64,000 bases of DNA from Diorhabda sublineata (Eukaryota > Arthropoda > Insecta > Coleoptera > Chrysomelidae): assembly GCF_026230105.1 (NCBI RefSeq), contig NC_079484.1, positions 6,277,805-6,341,804 on the forward strand. Reading direction: 5' to 3'. Below are positions 48,682-58,433 of the stretch, piece by piece. Under the pieces are notes generated by a model, which had not been told where the DNA came from, made no database searches, and saw only the letters and a list, made by a program, of their open reading frames with translations. How positions within the stretch are numbered: the first letter of the stretch is position 1; every line of letters begins with the position of its first letter. Both the position numbers and the translations under genes were made by a program.

Positions 48682-48814
48682 CTAAATCTTTTTGATTTTA
48701 GGACTCTTCTGTTTAAAAATTAGTTTTTTTCTGATAATTTGATTTATCTTTCAAAAATTATTTAAATAAAAACTAATTTTGAAACAGAAGAGACCTAAAA
48801 TCAAAAAGATTTAG
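48682..48814. repeat. 133-bp hairpin with 47-bp arms
   Basis: The left arm (48682-48728) and right arm (48768-48814) are reverse complements over 47 bases with two mismatches. The arms begin CTAAATCTTTTTGATTTTAGG and enclose CTCTTCTGTTT. The loop is about 39 bases of A/T. Some complementarity continues outside. It could be a tiny MITE or a transcribed hairpin RNA. The length is near the upper range of insect microRNA precursors, and no expression evidence is available. Confidence 0.75.
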
Positions 48815-49435
48815 AACCATAAACATATCAAAAGGTCTAAGAAATAAGAAATTTATATTTGTATATAAAAAATGGCGAAGTTCAAGTACAATAATATTTT
48901 CAATTAAAAACAGTTGTGAGATAAATATGGAAATTTTCTTATTTCTTGTGAACGATTTGAACTGGCCTATAAAAATGCAAATATTTAGAACTGAAGGTCA
49001 CGTTAATTGTTAGTTACTCGGATAAAACAATAATATACAATTATTTACTGAATTAAATGGAAAATAATTATAAATTATCAGTTCCAAATGGGTGAAAAAA
49101 TAACTAGAAGACATACTCTATAATCTTTATGACTAATAACCTACTACTATTCGAATCAGCTAGTTCAAAATTGACTAAGCTCTCATGAAACACAAAATTA
49201 CTACTCAAGTAAACCATTAATTGTAGGTATCTCTTGGAAACTAAGATATGTGAAGAGGCGTAATCAACAAACTACATTTTTATACAAAATTATATTAGAA
49301 TTATATCAGTGTGAATATTAATTCCATACATTCATTTCTTGACTCCCAGGTATTATTGAAATTTAGGAATAACTTGTTGTTAAAGGGTTAAGTGAAAAGT
49401 TTCCGACTTTCACCTGTAGGGAATATCTTTGCGGA
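48815..49435. other. Intergenic spacer
   Basis: AT-rich, nothing recognised. Confidence 0.4.
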
Positions 49436-49439
49436 CGTC

Positions 49440-50035
49440 TTGAGAGATTCTCCCAAAAATTTGAGACATTTTGGAAGCTTACTACGAGCTTTCTAGATAG
49501 CCAAAAACTAGAGCAACCAGCGACAAAGTCTATTGGAGAACTATCGGATTGAAGTTAGAGAGATAGAGAGACTGATTGAAAAGTTATGTATAAGTATCTT
49601 ACTTTGAACCAAAAGATGAAATCTGAAGCGATGAAACAGTTAAAATATTGGATTGTAAAGGACGAACCTACTACGAACAAGCCTTCACTGTTTCATCAAC
49701 TAGAAAAGTTATGACGATCGTTTTTTGAAATAATCATGACATCTACTATCTTCAAAAATGTAAACCAATAACAAGAGTGTATTATGCGTCCTTACTTGAT
49801 AAGGCAAAGCGAGAAATTGCAAAAAAGCGACTGCATTTAAAGAAAAAGCTTCTCGATTAGGAAAACGCAAGAGTTGCATTGAACCATCCTACGCATTCAC
49901 CAGATTTGACCTCTAGCGACTTTCTCCTGCATCCTAACTTCAAAGCTTCACTTGTACGAGTGATATTTTTATCAGACGAAGATAGGTAAACTCCTATTTC
50001 AAAGAGAAAGACGGTAACTATTAACTTTTCAAAGA
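49440..50035 (+). mobile_element. mariner transposase remnant with internal deletion
   Basis: Plus-strand frames read YFEPKDEI near 49600 (just after the first Asp), then KDEPTTNKPSLFHQLEKL. RVYYASLLDKAKREIAKKRLHLKKKLL lies near 49770-49858, then LNHPTHSPDLTSSDFLLHPNFKASL (third Asp retained) near 49880-49950. The 20-30 residues that normally carry the second Asp (LFHQDNAPAH) are deleted between KKKLL and LNHP. It resembles the irritans-type mariners in the YYASLLDKLK and LHPNFK-like blocks; the subfamily name is inference. Confidence 0.75.
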
Positions 50036-50039
50036 ACCC

Positions 50040-51415
50040 TCATACTTATTAGGTAGTAAGTTAATTAACTGAAAATTTAAATGAGAATGGGATTTGCGTA
50101 TATTCTTTTTGGATAATTTTCTATTTTTGAAAAGTTTATTATAAACAATAGATCAATCTAGTAGATTTTTATTTTGAACTTCATTCTCAAAACTATAAGT
50201 AAATTTCGCACTGAATATCTGGCAACATGGTTCAGTATATTATTTGGAAACATCATAGTGAAAGGCGGTCTCGCTTGTTACGGCTGCGCCCTGCTTTTAC
50301 CAGTAGAAACACAATTTCTGCTGTAGGCAGGACTTTAGACAAGATAGGTGACAAATCACTAGAGTACGATTGGTTAGCTGAAGAAGGTGCCGGTAATGCC
50401 TTCTTCGTGGTCACCTAGTCGCCGGACTTTACCGTCATCAATACGTAAATTCGGACGGTGTGTATCAATGATATATTCTACTGTCTACTGAGACTGATTC
50501 ATTACTTAGTGTGGTTGAGATGCCGGACATGCAGTGAATGATTCATATTTAATAATGATATCCCGAAATTAGGGAATGTTGGATTTAGTAATGAACTTTA
50601 ATCTCCGGTGAATTCACCTTAACTGCGCTCAGATGAATGATGGAGAAGCTTTGTAGTTGAAATATTAATTTTGTTGAAGATATCTGCGGCAAACTGTTTC
50701 TGCATACTGTAGAAATGCAAACCTCTAATTAAAAGATAGGTACTATCACTTGTTCAATATTTATTTCCTTGAACATGTAGCTCAGAAGAAAAAAAAATTA
50801 AATTTAAACAAAAAGGGGGAACGACTGAGGTGATAAAATTTATCGAACGAACGAAAAACAAAGTTTAGGAAGTTAAAAAAGTTTAGAAAGTTTAGGATAT
50901 TTCTAACTATCCGTCTATTGGGAGCTGAACTGATCTATTTGAAATTGATTATTGAAATCATCATTAGAAGAAGACATTTTAATGCTAGAGGTGTTTCTGT
51001 ATTGATCTCAACAATAAGAAGAAGAATCTGTGAAGCTAATTTAAAAGCTAGATGAACTCTAAGGGAAGTATCAATGACATCGGCGCATAGCTTGGACATT
51101 GGAACATCCACAACGGCATTATTGTATATTGCAGACAATATACAAGAATGAATATTAATAAATCCTTTGATGTCTTCAATAAATTCACCCCTATCGTGGA
51201 GGGACAGTTGTGAACTGGGTAGAAAATGTTTTAATGGTCGTACTTATTTATTTGCGGAAATCTGCGCCATACGCAGTAAAATATTTTAAATTTTTACACT
51301 TAAGCAGTTTTGCGTTGAACTCGCTCATTGGGAAGAAGGTATTAACCCTAAAACGATAACAACTATTCTCCCTTGCAACTTTCGCCGTCTAGGATCTTCC
51401 TCTTGTGAATGCGTT
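50040..51415. other. Intergenic, nothing recognised
   Basis: Mostly AT-rich. The patch 50260-50460 is less so and holds a 63-codon frame (50227-50418) of unknown nature. No gene is supported. Confidence 0.4.
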
Positions 51416-51419
51416 TGTT

Positions 51420-51600
51420 TTTTTGAGCAATTCGTTTTGCCACCTTCTTCAGAAACATCGAAAGATCCCCTTTTGTTTTTTATGAATATATGAGTGACTT
51501 CTAGAGCCTGGAAATTACCTCTACACCTGCATCGACACCTTGTAAAAGCTTAAAGACAGATTCCCATAATTCCGATAAAATGGCCGTTTGGAAATAGGCA
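51420..51600 (-). repeat. Single-copy inverted relative of the 217-bp array unit
   Basis: Read on the minus strand, the stretch from TTATGGGAATCTGTCTTTAAGC through CAAGGTGTCGATGCAGGTG to TTCTGAAGAAG matches about 140 bp of each unit of the array at 52185-53362, with a few differences. Outside this the flanks diverge. In this copy one frame reads LSELWESVFKLLQGVDAGVEVISRL and later KKVAKRIAQKN. These faintly recall the W..VL..I...LQ..D.....V segment of hAT transposases. That protein assignment is a weak inference. Confidence 0.75.
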
Positions 51601-52040
51601 TTCAAAATGAGCAGCATAAATATTAATATGGATAAAACCAAAATAATAGTAATGGGGTACATTGGGAATAAAAGAAATAACAAAAATCACTACACTGAAT
51701 ATCTATAAAACAAAATTTCGACCTTATACACGGTAGCGAAAGCTGGGTACTCACAAACTCATTCAAAAGCAAAATTAAAGTAGCTGAAATGAAGTACTTA
51801 CGTAGATTCAGAGCTGTCACCAAAAGAGATCGAACAAGAGCCCAAATGATGAAATGAATGTAGAACTTGTGACTTGAACAATTGAAAAACAACAGCTTAG
51901 ATCCCAAGAAATTTTATTCTAAAGAGGGTCAATACGAAAATGGACTCGGACCCTTTTGCTTTGGATCATTCAAATGCAATGCTAGATTTCGGTGACCAAT
52001 TGGAAGAAAAAGCAAATTGTTAGATGATTGTGGCCAATAA
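51600..52040 (+). mobile_element. LINE reverse-transcriptase tail fragment
   Basis: Plus-strand frames give MDKTKIIVMG (the helix after the YADD box), then GSESWVLTNSFKSKIKVAEMKYLRRFRAVTKRDR near 51735-51830 and TIEKQQLRS near 51880. This is the standard post-palm tail of insect non-LTR reverse transcriptases (GSESW.LT.....KI...EMKYLRR..G.TKRDR). Frame changes are needed, the palm is absent, and the fragment lies directly before the tandem array. Confidence 0.75.
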
Positions 52041-52184
52041 ATATTTTAAATTCTTTTGACCAGACAAAAATATCAACTAGGTTTTTGGCTTCGTCAAGTT
52101 AACATCGCTGCGGCAGACGACAAGCTCCGCGTGGACCCGCGGACGCTTTAAAATCTCGCTAAACAACGCAGTTGTTCTCATCTG

Positions 52185-53362
52185 AATCAAAAAATTTTAA
52201 TTCATGAATAAGGTAACCTGAGGTGACTGAATTATGGGTATCTGTCTTTAAGCTAAAGCTAAGGTGACTGAATTATGGCAATCTGTGTTTAAGCTTTTAC
52301 AAGGTGTCGATGCAGGTGTAGAGGTAATTTCCCGGCTCTAGAAGTCACTCATATATTCATAAAAAACAAAAGAGGATTTTTCGATGCTTCTGAAGAAGCT
52401 GAATCAAAAAATTTTAATTTATGAATAAGGTAACCTGAGGTGACTGAATTATGGGAATCTGTCTTTAAGCTGATGCTAAGGTGACTGAATTATGGGTATC
52501 TGTCTTTAAGCTAAAGCTAAGGTGACTGAATTATAGCAATCTGTGTTTAAGCTTTTACAAGGTGTCGATGCAGGTGTAGAGGTAATTTCCCGGCTCTAGA
52601 AGTCACTCATATATTCATAAAAAACAAAAGAGGATTTTTCGATGCTTCTGAAGAAGCTGAATCAAAAAATTTTAATTTATGAATAAGGTAACCTGAGGTG
52701 ACTGAATTATGGGTATCTGTCTTTAAGCTAAAGCTAAGGTGACTGAATTATGGCAATCTGTGTTTAAGCTTTTACAAGGTGTCGATGCAGGTGTAGAGGT
52801 AATTTCCCGGCTCTAGAAGTCACTCATATATTCATAAAAAACAAAAGAGGATTTTTCGATGCTTCTGAAGAAGCTGAATCAAAAAATTTTAATTTATGAA
52901 TAAGGTAACCTGAGGTGACTGAATTATGGGTATCTGTCTTTAAGCTAAAGCTAAGGTGACTGAATTATGGCAATCTGTGTTTAAGCTTTTACAAGGTGTC
53001 GATGCAGGTGTAGAGGTAATTTCCCGGCTCTAGAAGTCACTCATATATTCATAAAAAACAAAAGAGGATTTTTCGATGCTTCTGAAGAAGCTGAATCAAA
53101 AAATTTTAATTTATGAATAAGGTAACCTGAGGTGACTGAATTATGGGTATCTGTCTTTAAGCTAAAGCTAAGGTGACTGAATTATAGCAATCTGTGTTTA
53201 AGCTTTTACAAGGTGTCGATGCAGGTGTAGAGGTAATTTCCCGGCTCTAGAAGTCACTCATATATTCATAAAAAACAAAAGAGGATTTTTCGATGCTTCT
53301 GAAGAAGCTGAATCAAAAAATTTTAATTTATGAATAAGGTAACCTGAGGTGACTGAAGAATC
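52185..53362 (+). repeat. 217-bp tandem repeat array with 41-bp subrepeats
   Basis: The marker AAGGTGTCGATGCAGG occurs at 52301, 52559, 52776, 52993 and 53210: spacings 258, 217, 217 and 217. Each unit contains a GTGACTGAATTATGG...TCTGTNTTTAAGC subrepeat of 41 bp, normally in two versions. The second unit has a third, which accounts exactly for the extra 41 bp. The units are nearly identical, indicating recent expansion or ongoing homogenisation. The array starts and ends at the same part of the unit (TTTTAATT.ATGAATAAGGTAACCTGAGGTGACTGAA). No unit has long coding capacity. Confidence 0.95.
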
Positions 53363-53365
53363 TGT

Positions 53366-54985
53366 GGATGATGTCCAGTAAAAAAGTAAGCAGCACCCAA
53401 CTCGGACGCATTAGAGACAAACAACTGTAAGCCAAGATCAGTCTCAGTTGTTGGGCAACACTCGCTTAAATTGTTTGGATACCTTTATAGAATAGAGAGC
53501 AATAAAGGACGCCTAGAAGCGGCGATTGGGTAAGACGCGGTAGGGTGATCACCAAGAGCGCCAGGCTTAAGGGGGCGCAGCTGGCGAGATATTTGAACGA
53601 GGCTTACTTGCCCGAAAATTCCCATAACTCTGCGAATAATTCGTTATCTTGGCAATAAAAGAATGAAATGTATCATCCAATCGCTTTTCTACATGCAGCT
53701 CATTTTAACGAGCATATTCTATTATAGAGGAACACATTATCTATTTCTTTTTAACATAAATTTTCGAAAAGAGAGTTGGGTAGGTAGGACGGGAATACGC
53801 AACTAAAGATAAGCACAAGACTGTTTTTTTGATTATATTGTTAATGTTATTGGAAATGACGAAAACTAGAGCTCTTAAGATTAATTTTAAGAGCAACAGA
53901 ATAGCAAATTTCCATTTCCAATTCCAATGACATGAGAACAAAGTTTTTTCGGAATTTGCAATTTTGTGACACATGATTGTGACGAGATTTTGGAATTGTC
54001 AAGATGTAATCTAAAGCTTCCTAATAATTTTTTGATATATCCACTCCTTCAAAAGTTATTCAAGGTTAAATTGGATCCATATTCAATTTCGACATTATTT
54101 TATTTCCAGTATAGATTTGAAGAGCAGTTGAGAGGTGCTGTAGAAATTTCACCCAGGGGGCTGATTGTGCTAAAACCGGCACTGAGGGAAGTATCATGAA
54201 AAAAAGCTATGAAAAAAAATATAAATAGATGCGAGAAACTGAAATTAGTTTATGAATATAAAGACACACACCCGACACCCACAAAGGCTACGCATGGGTT
54301 TATGATTATGATTTTATAGGAAATTTTGTTCTTTAGGTCTGACTCTATGCATAGAAGAGCTGAAGCATATAATTTTTTTCACTACAAGTCGATCATAGAT
54401 AGGCTCTTCATTCTTTTCAAGCATAAAAAGCTTTTTGTCATTTAAACAATTTGTCGCTGGTGGACACGAACTGCTATATCAAACTTTGGATAAAAGTTTT
54501 CTAAATTCTGTTTTTTAAGTAACAAAGACAGACTTTGTAATGATTTAAATTATTTTAAAATATAGGAAGCTTTGAAGGTGGACGCTTTTTGTTTCTAAAT
54601 CATCATATTTTGAACTTGAACCTGCTGTCCTAGACTACAGCCTGCTCAGTCTGTTATTAAATCCACCACTAATGAAACGGTGAGGTGCGAGGAGCTCACG
54701 TGCATCGAGCGCGTGTCGAATCCGAAAAATCGACGAGCCCTCAAGAAAATTTGATCTGCTGGATTGAGCCCTAGAGATCAACAAACATACGAACTTTCGA
54801 ATCATTATTATCATTAAGACAAAAAGAATCAGCAGCATGTAAGATTTTCCAAAATGAGCAAATGTTCAATATTATATAAAATATTGAACAAAAATTGATT
54901 TTTTTCTAGGAATGAGTTTGATATTAGGTTCAAAATAATTGAAAAATTTTGAATTTCCCACCTAAAAGCCTTTTACTTTAAGAAT
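53366..54985. other. Intergenic with a GC-richer patch after the array
   Basis: The bases 53480-53610 are clearly less AT-rich than their surroundings and contain GGGGGCGCAGCTGGC. I cannot assign them. A second such patch lies at 54640-54780. Frames of 67-77 codons are unsupported. Confidence 0.4.
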
Positions 54986-54987
54986 GG

Positions 54988-55079
54988 TTAAGTTAGGTTA
55001 GGTTAGGTTAGGTTAGGTTTAGATTAGGTTTAGGTTAGGTTAGGTTAGGTTAGGCTATATTGAGATAGGTTAGGTTAGG
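54988..55079 (+). repeat. Interstitial (TTAGG)n telomere-type repeat
   Basis: Five perfect TTAGG units run from 54993 to 55017, followed by slightly degenerate units (TTTAGATTAGG, TTTAGG) and further perfect runs to about 55079. TTAGG is the common insect telomeric repeat. Here it is internal, so it is either an interstitial telomeric sequence or part of a repeat family carrying this motif. A shorter GGTTAGGTTAGG word occurs at 56277-56288. Confidence 0.9.
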
Positions 55080-55838
55080 AGACGATGACTACAATCGCAT
55101 TGGTGAGAAAATTCTTTGATAGTGTGTTGTTGAAATGAAACTAATGAAAATAAAAATGAAACTTGATGTTTTAAGGAAATTTCAATACAATTGTTGCAAA
55201 CTTTCAATTTTCGTGGAATTCGTATTTTAACGTTTTGTCTCTATATTCTCTAATTGCAAATATTACCCCGCAATCTTAAATGATTTTTTTTTCTTTTACA
55301 CATTGTGAATACCAAACGCAATTATTATTAATATACACCTGGCCCTTTGATTCTTGATTCCTAAGTACATATAGAATTCTTCTTTTTATCTACATCGTAG
55401 TGATATGGCCGACAGGTCGAACGCTCCGACACTCCATGATATATTGTGAATAATTAAATATTCTAAAACGCTTTAATCGTGAAATACGATCCAAATAACT
55501 ATAATTATACGTTACAATAGTTGTTTATAGCGTGTTCGGAATTTGTTTGGGAAAATTATCAGGTATTTGAAAGAAACGTGCATTGGAACGCGCATTTTTA
55601 TTTTTTAATTAGCGCATAAATTAATTTTTGTTTATAATTGATCAATTTTCTCATTTTTTTCCACACAGTCAACTGGATTCGTGACAAAGTTATTAGTTTC
55701 GATTGTAAGAACAAGAAGAAAACTTTTAGAACCTTTGATGAGTCAGAATATTCAGAAGAAGAGACTTTGTGTGATTATTTGCTGTAACACAGAGTGCCAG
55801 GTTGATTATATTTATGTTTTTTGCTTGGATCATCAAAA
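55080..55838. other. Intergenic spacer
   Basis: Very AT-rich, nothing recognised. Confidence 0.4.
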
Positions 55839-55839
55839 T

Positions 55840-56560
55840 TAATTTGCTGACGAAAGCTTTTGACAGAGTTTGGCAACTTAAATAAATTAAGATCGTAATG
55901 ATTATCGTCCTCACTCACCGATTGGCTTAGTAACTTTCTCAAAGACCAATCCTTGCAGGCTGCTATCGATGAACACACCTCAGAGAGGTTTGAGGTTAAT
56001 ACTGCCGTTTCCCTGGGATGCATCTTGTCACTTACTCTCTTTTTCCTGTACATCAACGACCTACTCGACAAAACTACAAACCCGATCTTTAGTTCCGCCG
56101 ACGATAGCACACTGGTGTCGTCGTTCAAATCAACCGTCCCAATAAACTCGGCTAACACCCAAATTCGTAGACAGCAACAGATCACCACCATAAAAATCTT
56201 AAAAAAAATCTGGAGAGGGGTGATTTTGATGCAACAAAATATCACCAGCATCTCAAAATCACCTCTCAGGTGTTGAGGTTAGGTTAGGCCACAGCTATCA
56301 ATCCTCTACAAGGTTCAAATTTATTGCTATAATATTTGGAGCTAGTTCCAGACTCAATCCAGAAGAGAGCAATTCGATTTATAGGTAATCCAGAATTTAC
56401 CAGAAACTTGAACAGCTTAGAGCGTAGGAGAAAAGTCACCTACATGACTTTTTTACCGATACTACCACGGCAAATGCTCTTCCGAACTGTTCAACATAAT
56501 ACAACCTAGAGCAGTATATCCAAGACCTACTCGACTGGAGTTTAACCTCTGGAGCTTGCT
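55840..56560 (+). mobile_element. jockey-like LINE reverse-transcriptase remnant
   Basis: KAFDRVW near 55853-55877 holds the first catalytic Asp. After a deletion, the open frame 55953-56276 continues LQAAIDEHTSERFEVNTAVS and LGCILSLTLFFLYINDLL, the QGC.LSP.LF.LYINDL block of jockey-type enzymes. NPIFSSADDSTLVSSF follows; the FADD box is SADD, with both Asp kept. After 56280 the tail reads LQLLDSIQKRAIRLIGNPEF.....LERRRK, FYRYYHGKCSSELFNII and RPTRLEF. The order is that of jockey-clade elements such as BS. Frameshifts and a missing segment between KAFDRVW and the open frame make it inactive. Confidence 0.85.
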
Positions 56561-56575
56561 CTTCTCATAAAAAAA

Positions 56576-56800
56576 TTATTTAACTGAAAACAAGTATGTA
56601 TTTATTTTTTTAAAACAGAATTTAAAAATAGTTTTGACAATCTGGTACCCAGTAAGCGGTTTATCTTCTGGGTGATAGTAGCTCCAGAATAACCGCTCAC
56701 TGGGTACCCAAGCTGCCACGATACGCAAATAGGTCATAGCCAAATTATGGCGCCTAGGAAAGAATCCCTCCATATCATCCCACATCTCCAACGCATTTCT
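56576..56800 (-). mobile_element. hAT transposase C-terminal (dimerisation) fragment
   Basis: A 71-codon minus frame contains FPRRHNLAMTYLRIVAAWVPSERLF, the hallmark of the hAT dimerisation domain (F..L..LA..YL.I.A.SVPSERLFS). The segment after it (YYHPEDKPLTGYQIVKTIF) corresponds to the ...R..L......LLFL tail in altered form. Nothing of the catalytic core is present nearby, so it is a 3' fragment. Confidence 0.8.
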
Positions 56801-56999
56801 CTATATAGAAGTAGCATTTGATGACAGGAACTGCTTTTCGTTTTATTTCATCTTTTTTTCATATTATTGTGCGTCAAAATTTTATGGTGTTACTTTCCTT
56901 ATTATCGCCTTTTTCCAATACTTATTTGCGCTCGTTTCTTACTCACGAGTAATTGTTTATGTAATTTATGACTATGAGTTCATGAATAACGATGTTACA

Positions 57000-57090
57000 T
57001 CGACGCTTCAGTCTGTGAAATCGATGTTAAAACATCGATGTTTATGAACGATATATCGATGTTTGAAAAACATCGATGTATCGTTTGCAT
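57000..57090. promoter_or_regulatory. Cluster of ATCGAT palindromes
   Basis: Four ATCGAT hexamers lie at 57020, 57034, 57055 and 57072, three inside the longer palindromic form ACATCGATGT or close to it, with additional CGATG and TCGAC words around. The sequence could fold into alternative hairpins. In flies related TATCGATA/CGATA words bind DREF and BEAF-32, but no adjacent promoter is visible here. A decayed palindromic repeat is equally likely. Confidence 0.4.
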
Positions 57091-57655
57091 CCATAGATAG
57101 AGAAAAGTTTGTCAAAGAAAAAATCTCAATTAGTTTTGTTCAGTGTATTTTCTTATCAAAAACGATAAAGAATATATAATTTAACAAAAGATAATTTTTC
57201 AACGAGACAAAAATTAAGTTGAGAATTGATTACGTATGACATTCAGTACGTACATGTTATGAAAATTAATTTCTTTATCTTTAGATCACACGTGTACAGA
57301 TAATGAATTTTGTAAATTAATTGTCTGAGATTTACCGCAAAATACAATGTTAAAACTGTATTAGAAATTATATACATAAAAATGAAAATTATGATGATTA
57401 AAATATGATAGATATGTAATAATTCTGACAATGTTTACATAGGACAGACATCTCAATATGTACAAGAATGTCATCAAGTTATCGATAGTTACAGCAATAA
57501 ATTGGCAATTTCTTTATAAGAATTCAAAAATGCTAGAAATTGATTCTTATTTGGAAAGCGATTCTGTTTTTTTTTTTATTAAAAATTCGTCTGTTGCCAA
57601 TTGATTGGATGATAGTCAGATGAGTAAGGATTTAGTTTCCACTGGACTGGTGGAA
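57090..57655. other. Intergenic spacer
   Basis: AT-rich, with a 12-T tract near 57570. No gene recognised. Confidence 0.4.
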
Positions 57656-57659
57656 AATA

Positions 57660-57745
57660 TGGGTAATTGAAAGCAATCGCACTGGACATATCGAAAGCTT
57701 TTGACAGAGTTTGGCATGTCAACTTACTTGATCTTGGAATAGCTC
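57660..57745 (+). mobile_element. jockey-like LINE fragment (first palm motif)
   Basis: The plus strand reads IAIALDISKAFDRVWHVNLL, the A.LDISKAFDRVWH block of jockey-type reverse transcriptases including the first catalytic Asp. Its nucleotide core AAAGCTTTTGACAGAGTTTGGCA is shared with the element at 55853. No further domain follows. Confidence 0.7.
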
Positions 57746-58094
57746 ACGAATATAAATACGTTTGTCATCGTAAGGTTATGTTTTTATTACAGTAATCAAC
57801 TCAAAACATTAATAATTCTCTCATAAAAAAGTTAAATTATCAATGTACACTTCAAACTAATAATATTCATGATGTATTAGCACAGGAAAATTGAAGAAAC
57901 AGCAATATTATGTAAAAAGGCTCTTTATTCTATTTTCCAAGCTATCGGAGAACATTTATTTCAATTTTTGAGGATAGTAATCAAAAAGTATGTTCAAAAT
58001 ATGTCCTCTTTCAACTCCTTTATTTTTTTATCATTATTACTATAAACTAAAATGCTAACCGACGTTTTTGACGATCGTATCTCTTAAGGAGAGA

Positions 58095-58152
58095 GGTATA
58101 ATCTATCAACCGGTTTCGATCTTGTTGGATCTCGTCAGTACATTCTTATACC
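58095..58152 (-). ncRNA. Hammerhead ribozyme motif (type I, tiny stem III)
   Basis: Read on the minus strand: stem I GGTATAA, a GAATGTA internal region, then CTGACGA. Stem II is GATC-CAACAA-GATC, then GAA, palindromic ACCGGT, T, a GATAGA region and closing TTATACC. All conserved core bases of a hammerhead are present (CUGANGA; G10.1-C11.1 pair; GAAA). U16.1 and H17 would be the two U of GGUU. Stem I closes with 7 outer pairs around an internal loop, as in hammerheads with loop-loop contacts. Stem III ACCGGU is too short to close alone but is self-complementary, as in known dimeric hammerheads of animal satellites and Penelope-like elements. The innermost stem I position is a G/A mismatch, so activity is not certain. 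Confidence 0.7.
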
Positions 58153-58337
58153 CTATACACGAGCAAAACGTTCTCAAGTTTCATCCTCATTAACTCAATT
58201 ATTATTCCTTATCATAATTATAAACTAAAAAGTCTTCATAAAAAAGAATCTGAATTTGTGAATGCCGAAACAAATATATCCTCCGAAGTACATGATGATA
58301 ACCGACTTTTTTGACGATCATATCTCTTAAGGAGAAA

Positions 58338-58396
58338 TGTTTAATCTATCAACCGGTTTCGATCTTGTTGGATCACGTCTGTACAATGTTATACCC
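58338..58396 (-). ncRNA. Decayed second hammerhead motif
   Basis: This unit keeps GATC-CAACAA-GATC, GAAACCGGTT and GATAGATT. The catalytic CTGACGA has become CAGACGT and the outer stem I pairing is damaged. Two core changes would abolish cleavage, so this copy is almost certainly inactive. Confidence 0.6.
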
Positions 58397-58433
58397 CAAA
58401 GACGCACCAGACGTTCTCAAGTTTCTTCCTCAT

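Larger units (their letters stand above)
58016..58433. repeat. 243-bp tandem duplication (about 1.7 units) carrying ribozyme motifs
   Basis: TATCTCTTAAGGAGA occurs at 58078 and 58321, a period of 243 bp. Similarity covers the ACTATAAACTAAAA and AACCGAC.TTTTTGACGATC blocks through CTCAAGTTTC.TCCTCATT. The two units differ at roughly 15-20% of positions. Each carries the hammerhead-like core described separately. Confidence 0.8.

Noticed and set aside
52185..53362. CRISPR-like regular array
   Set aside because: Units are contiguous 217-bp tandem copies with no unique spacers, in a eukaryotic genome; a satellite-type array.
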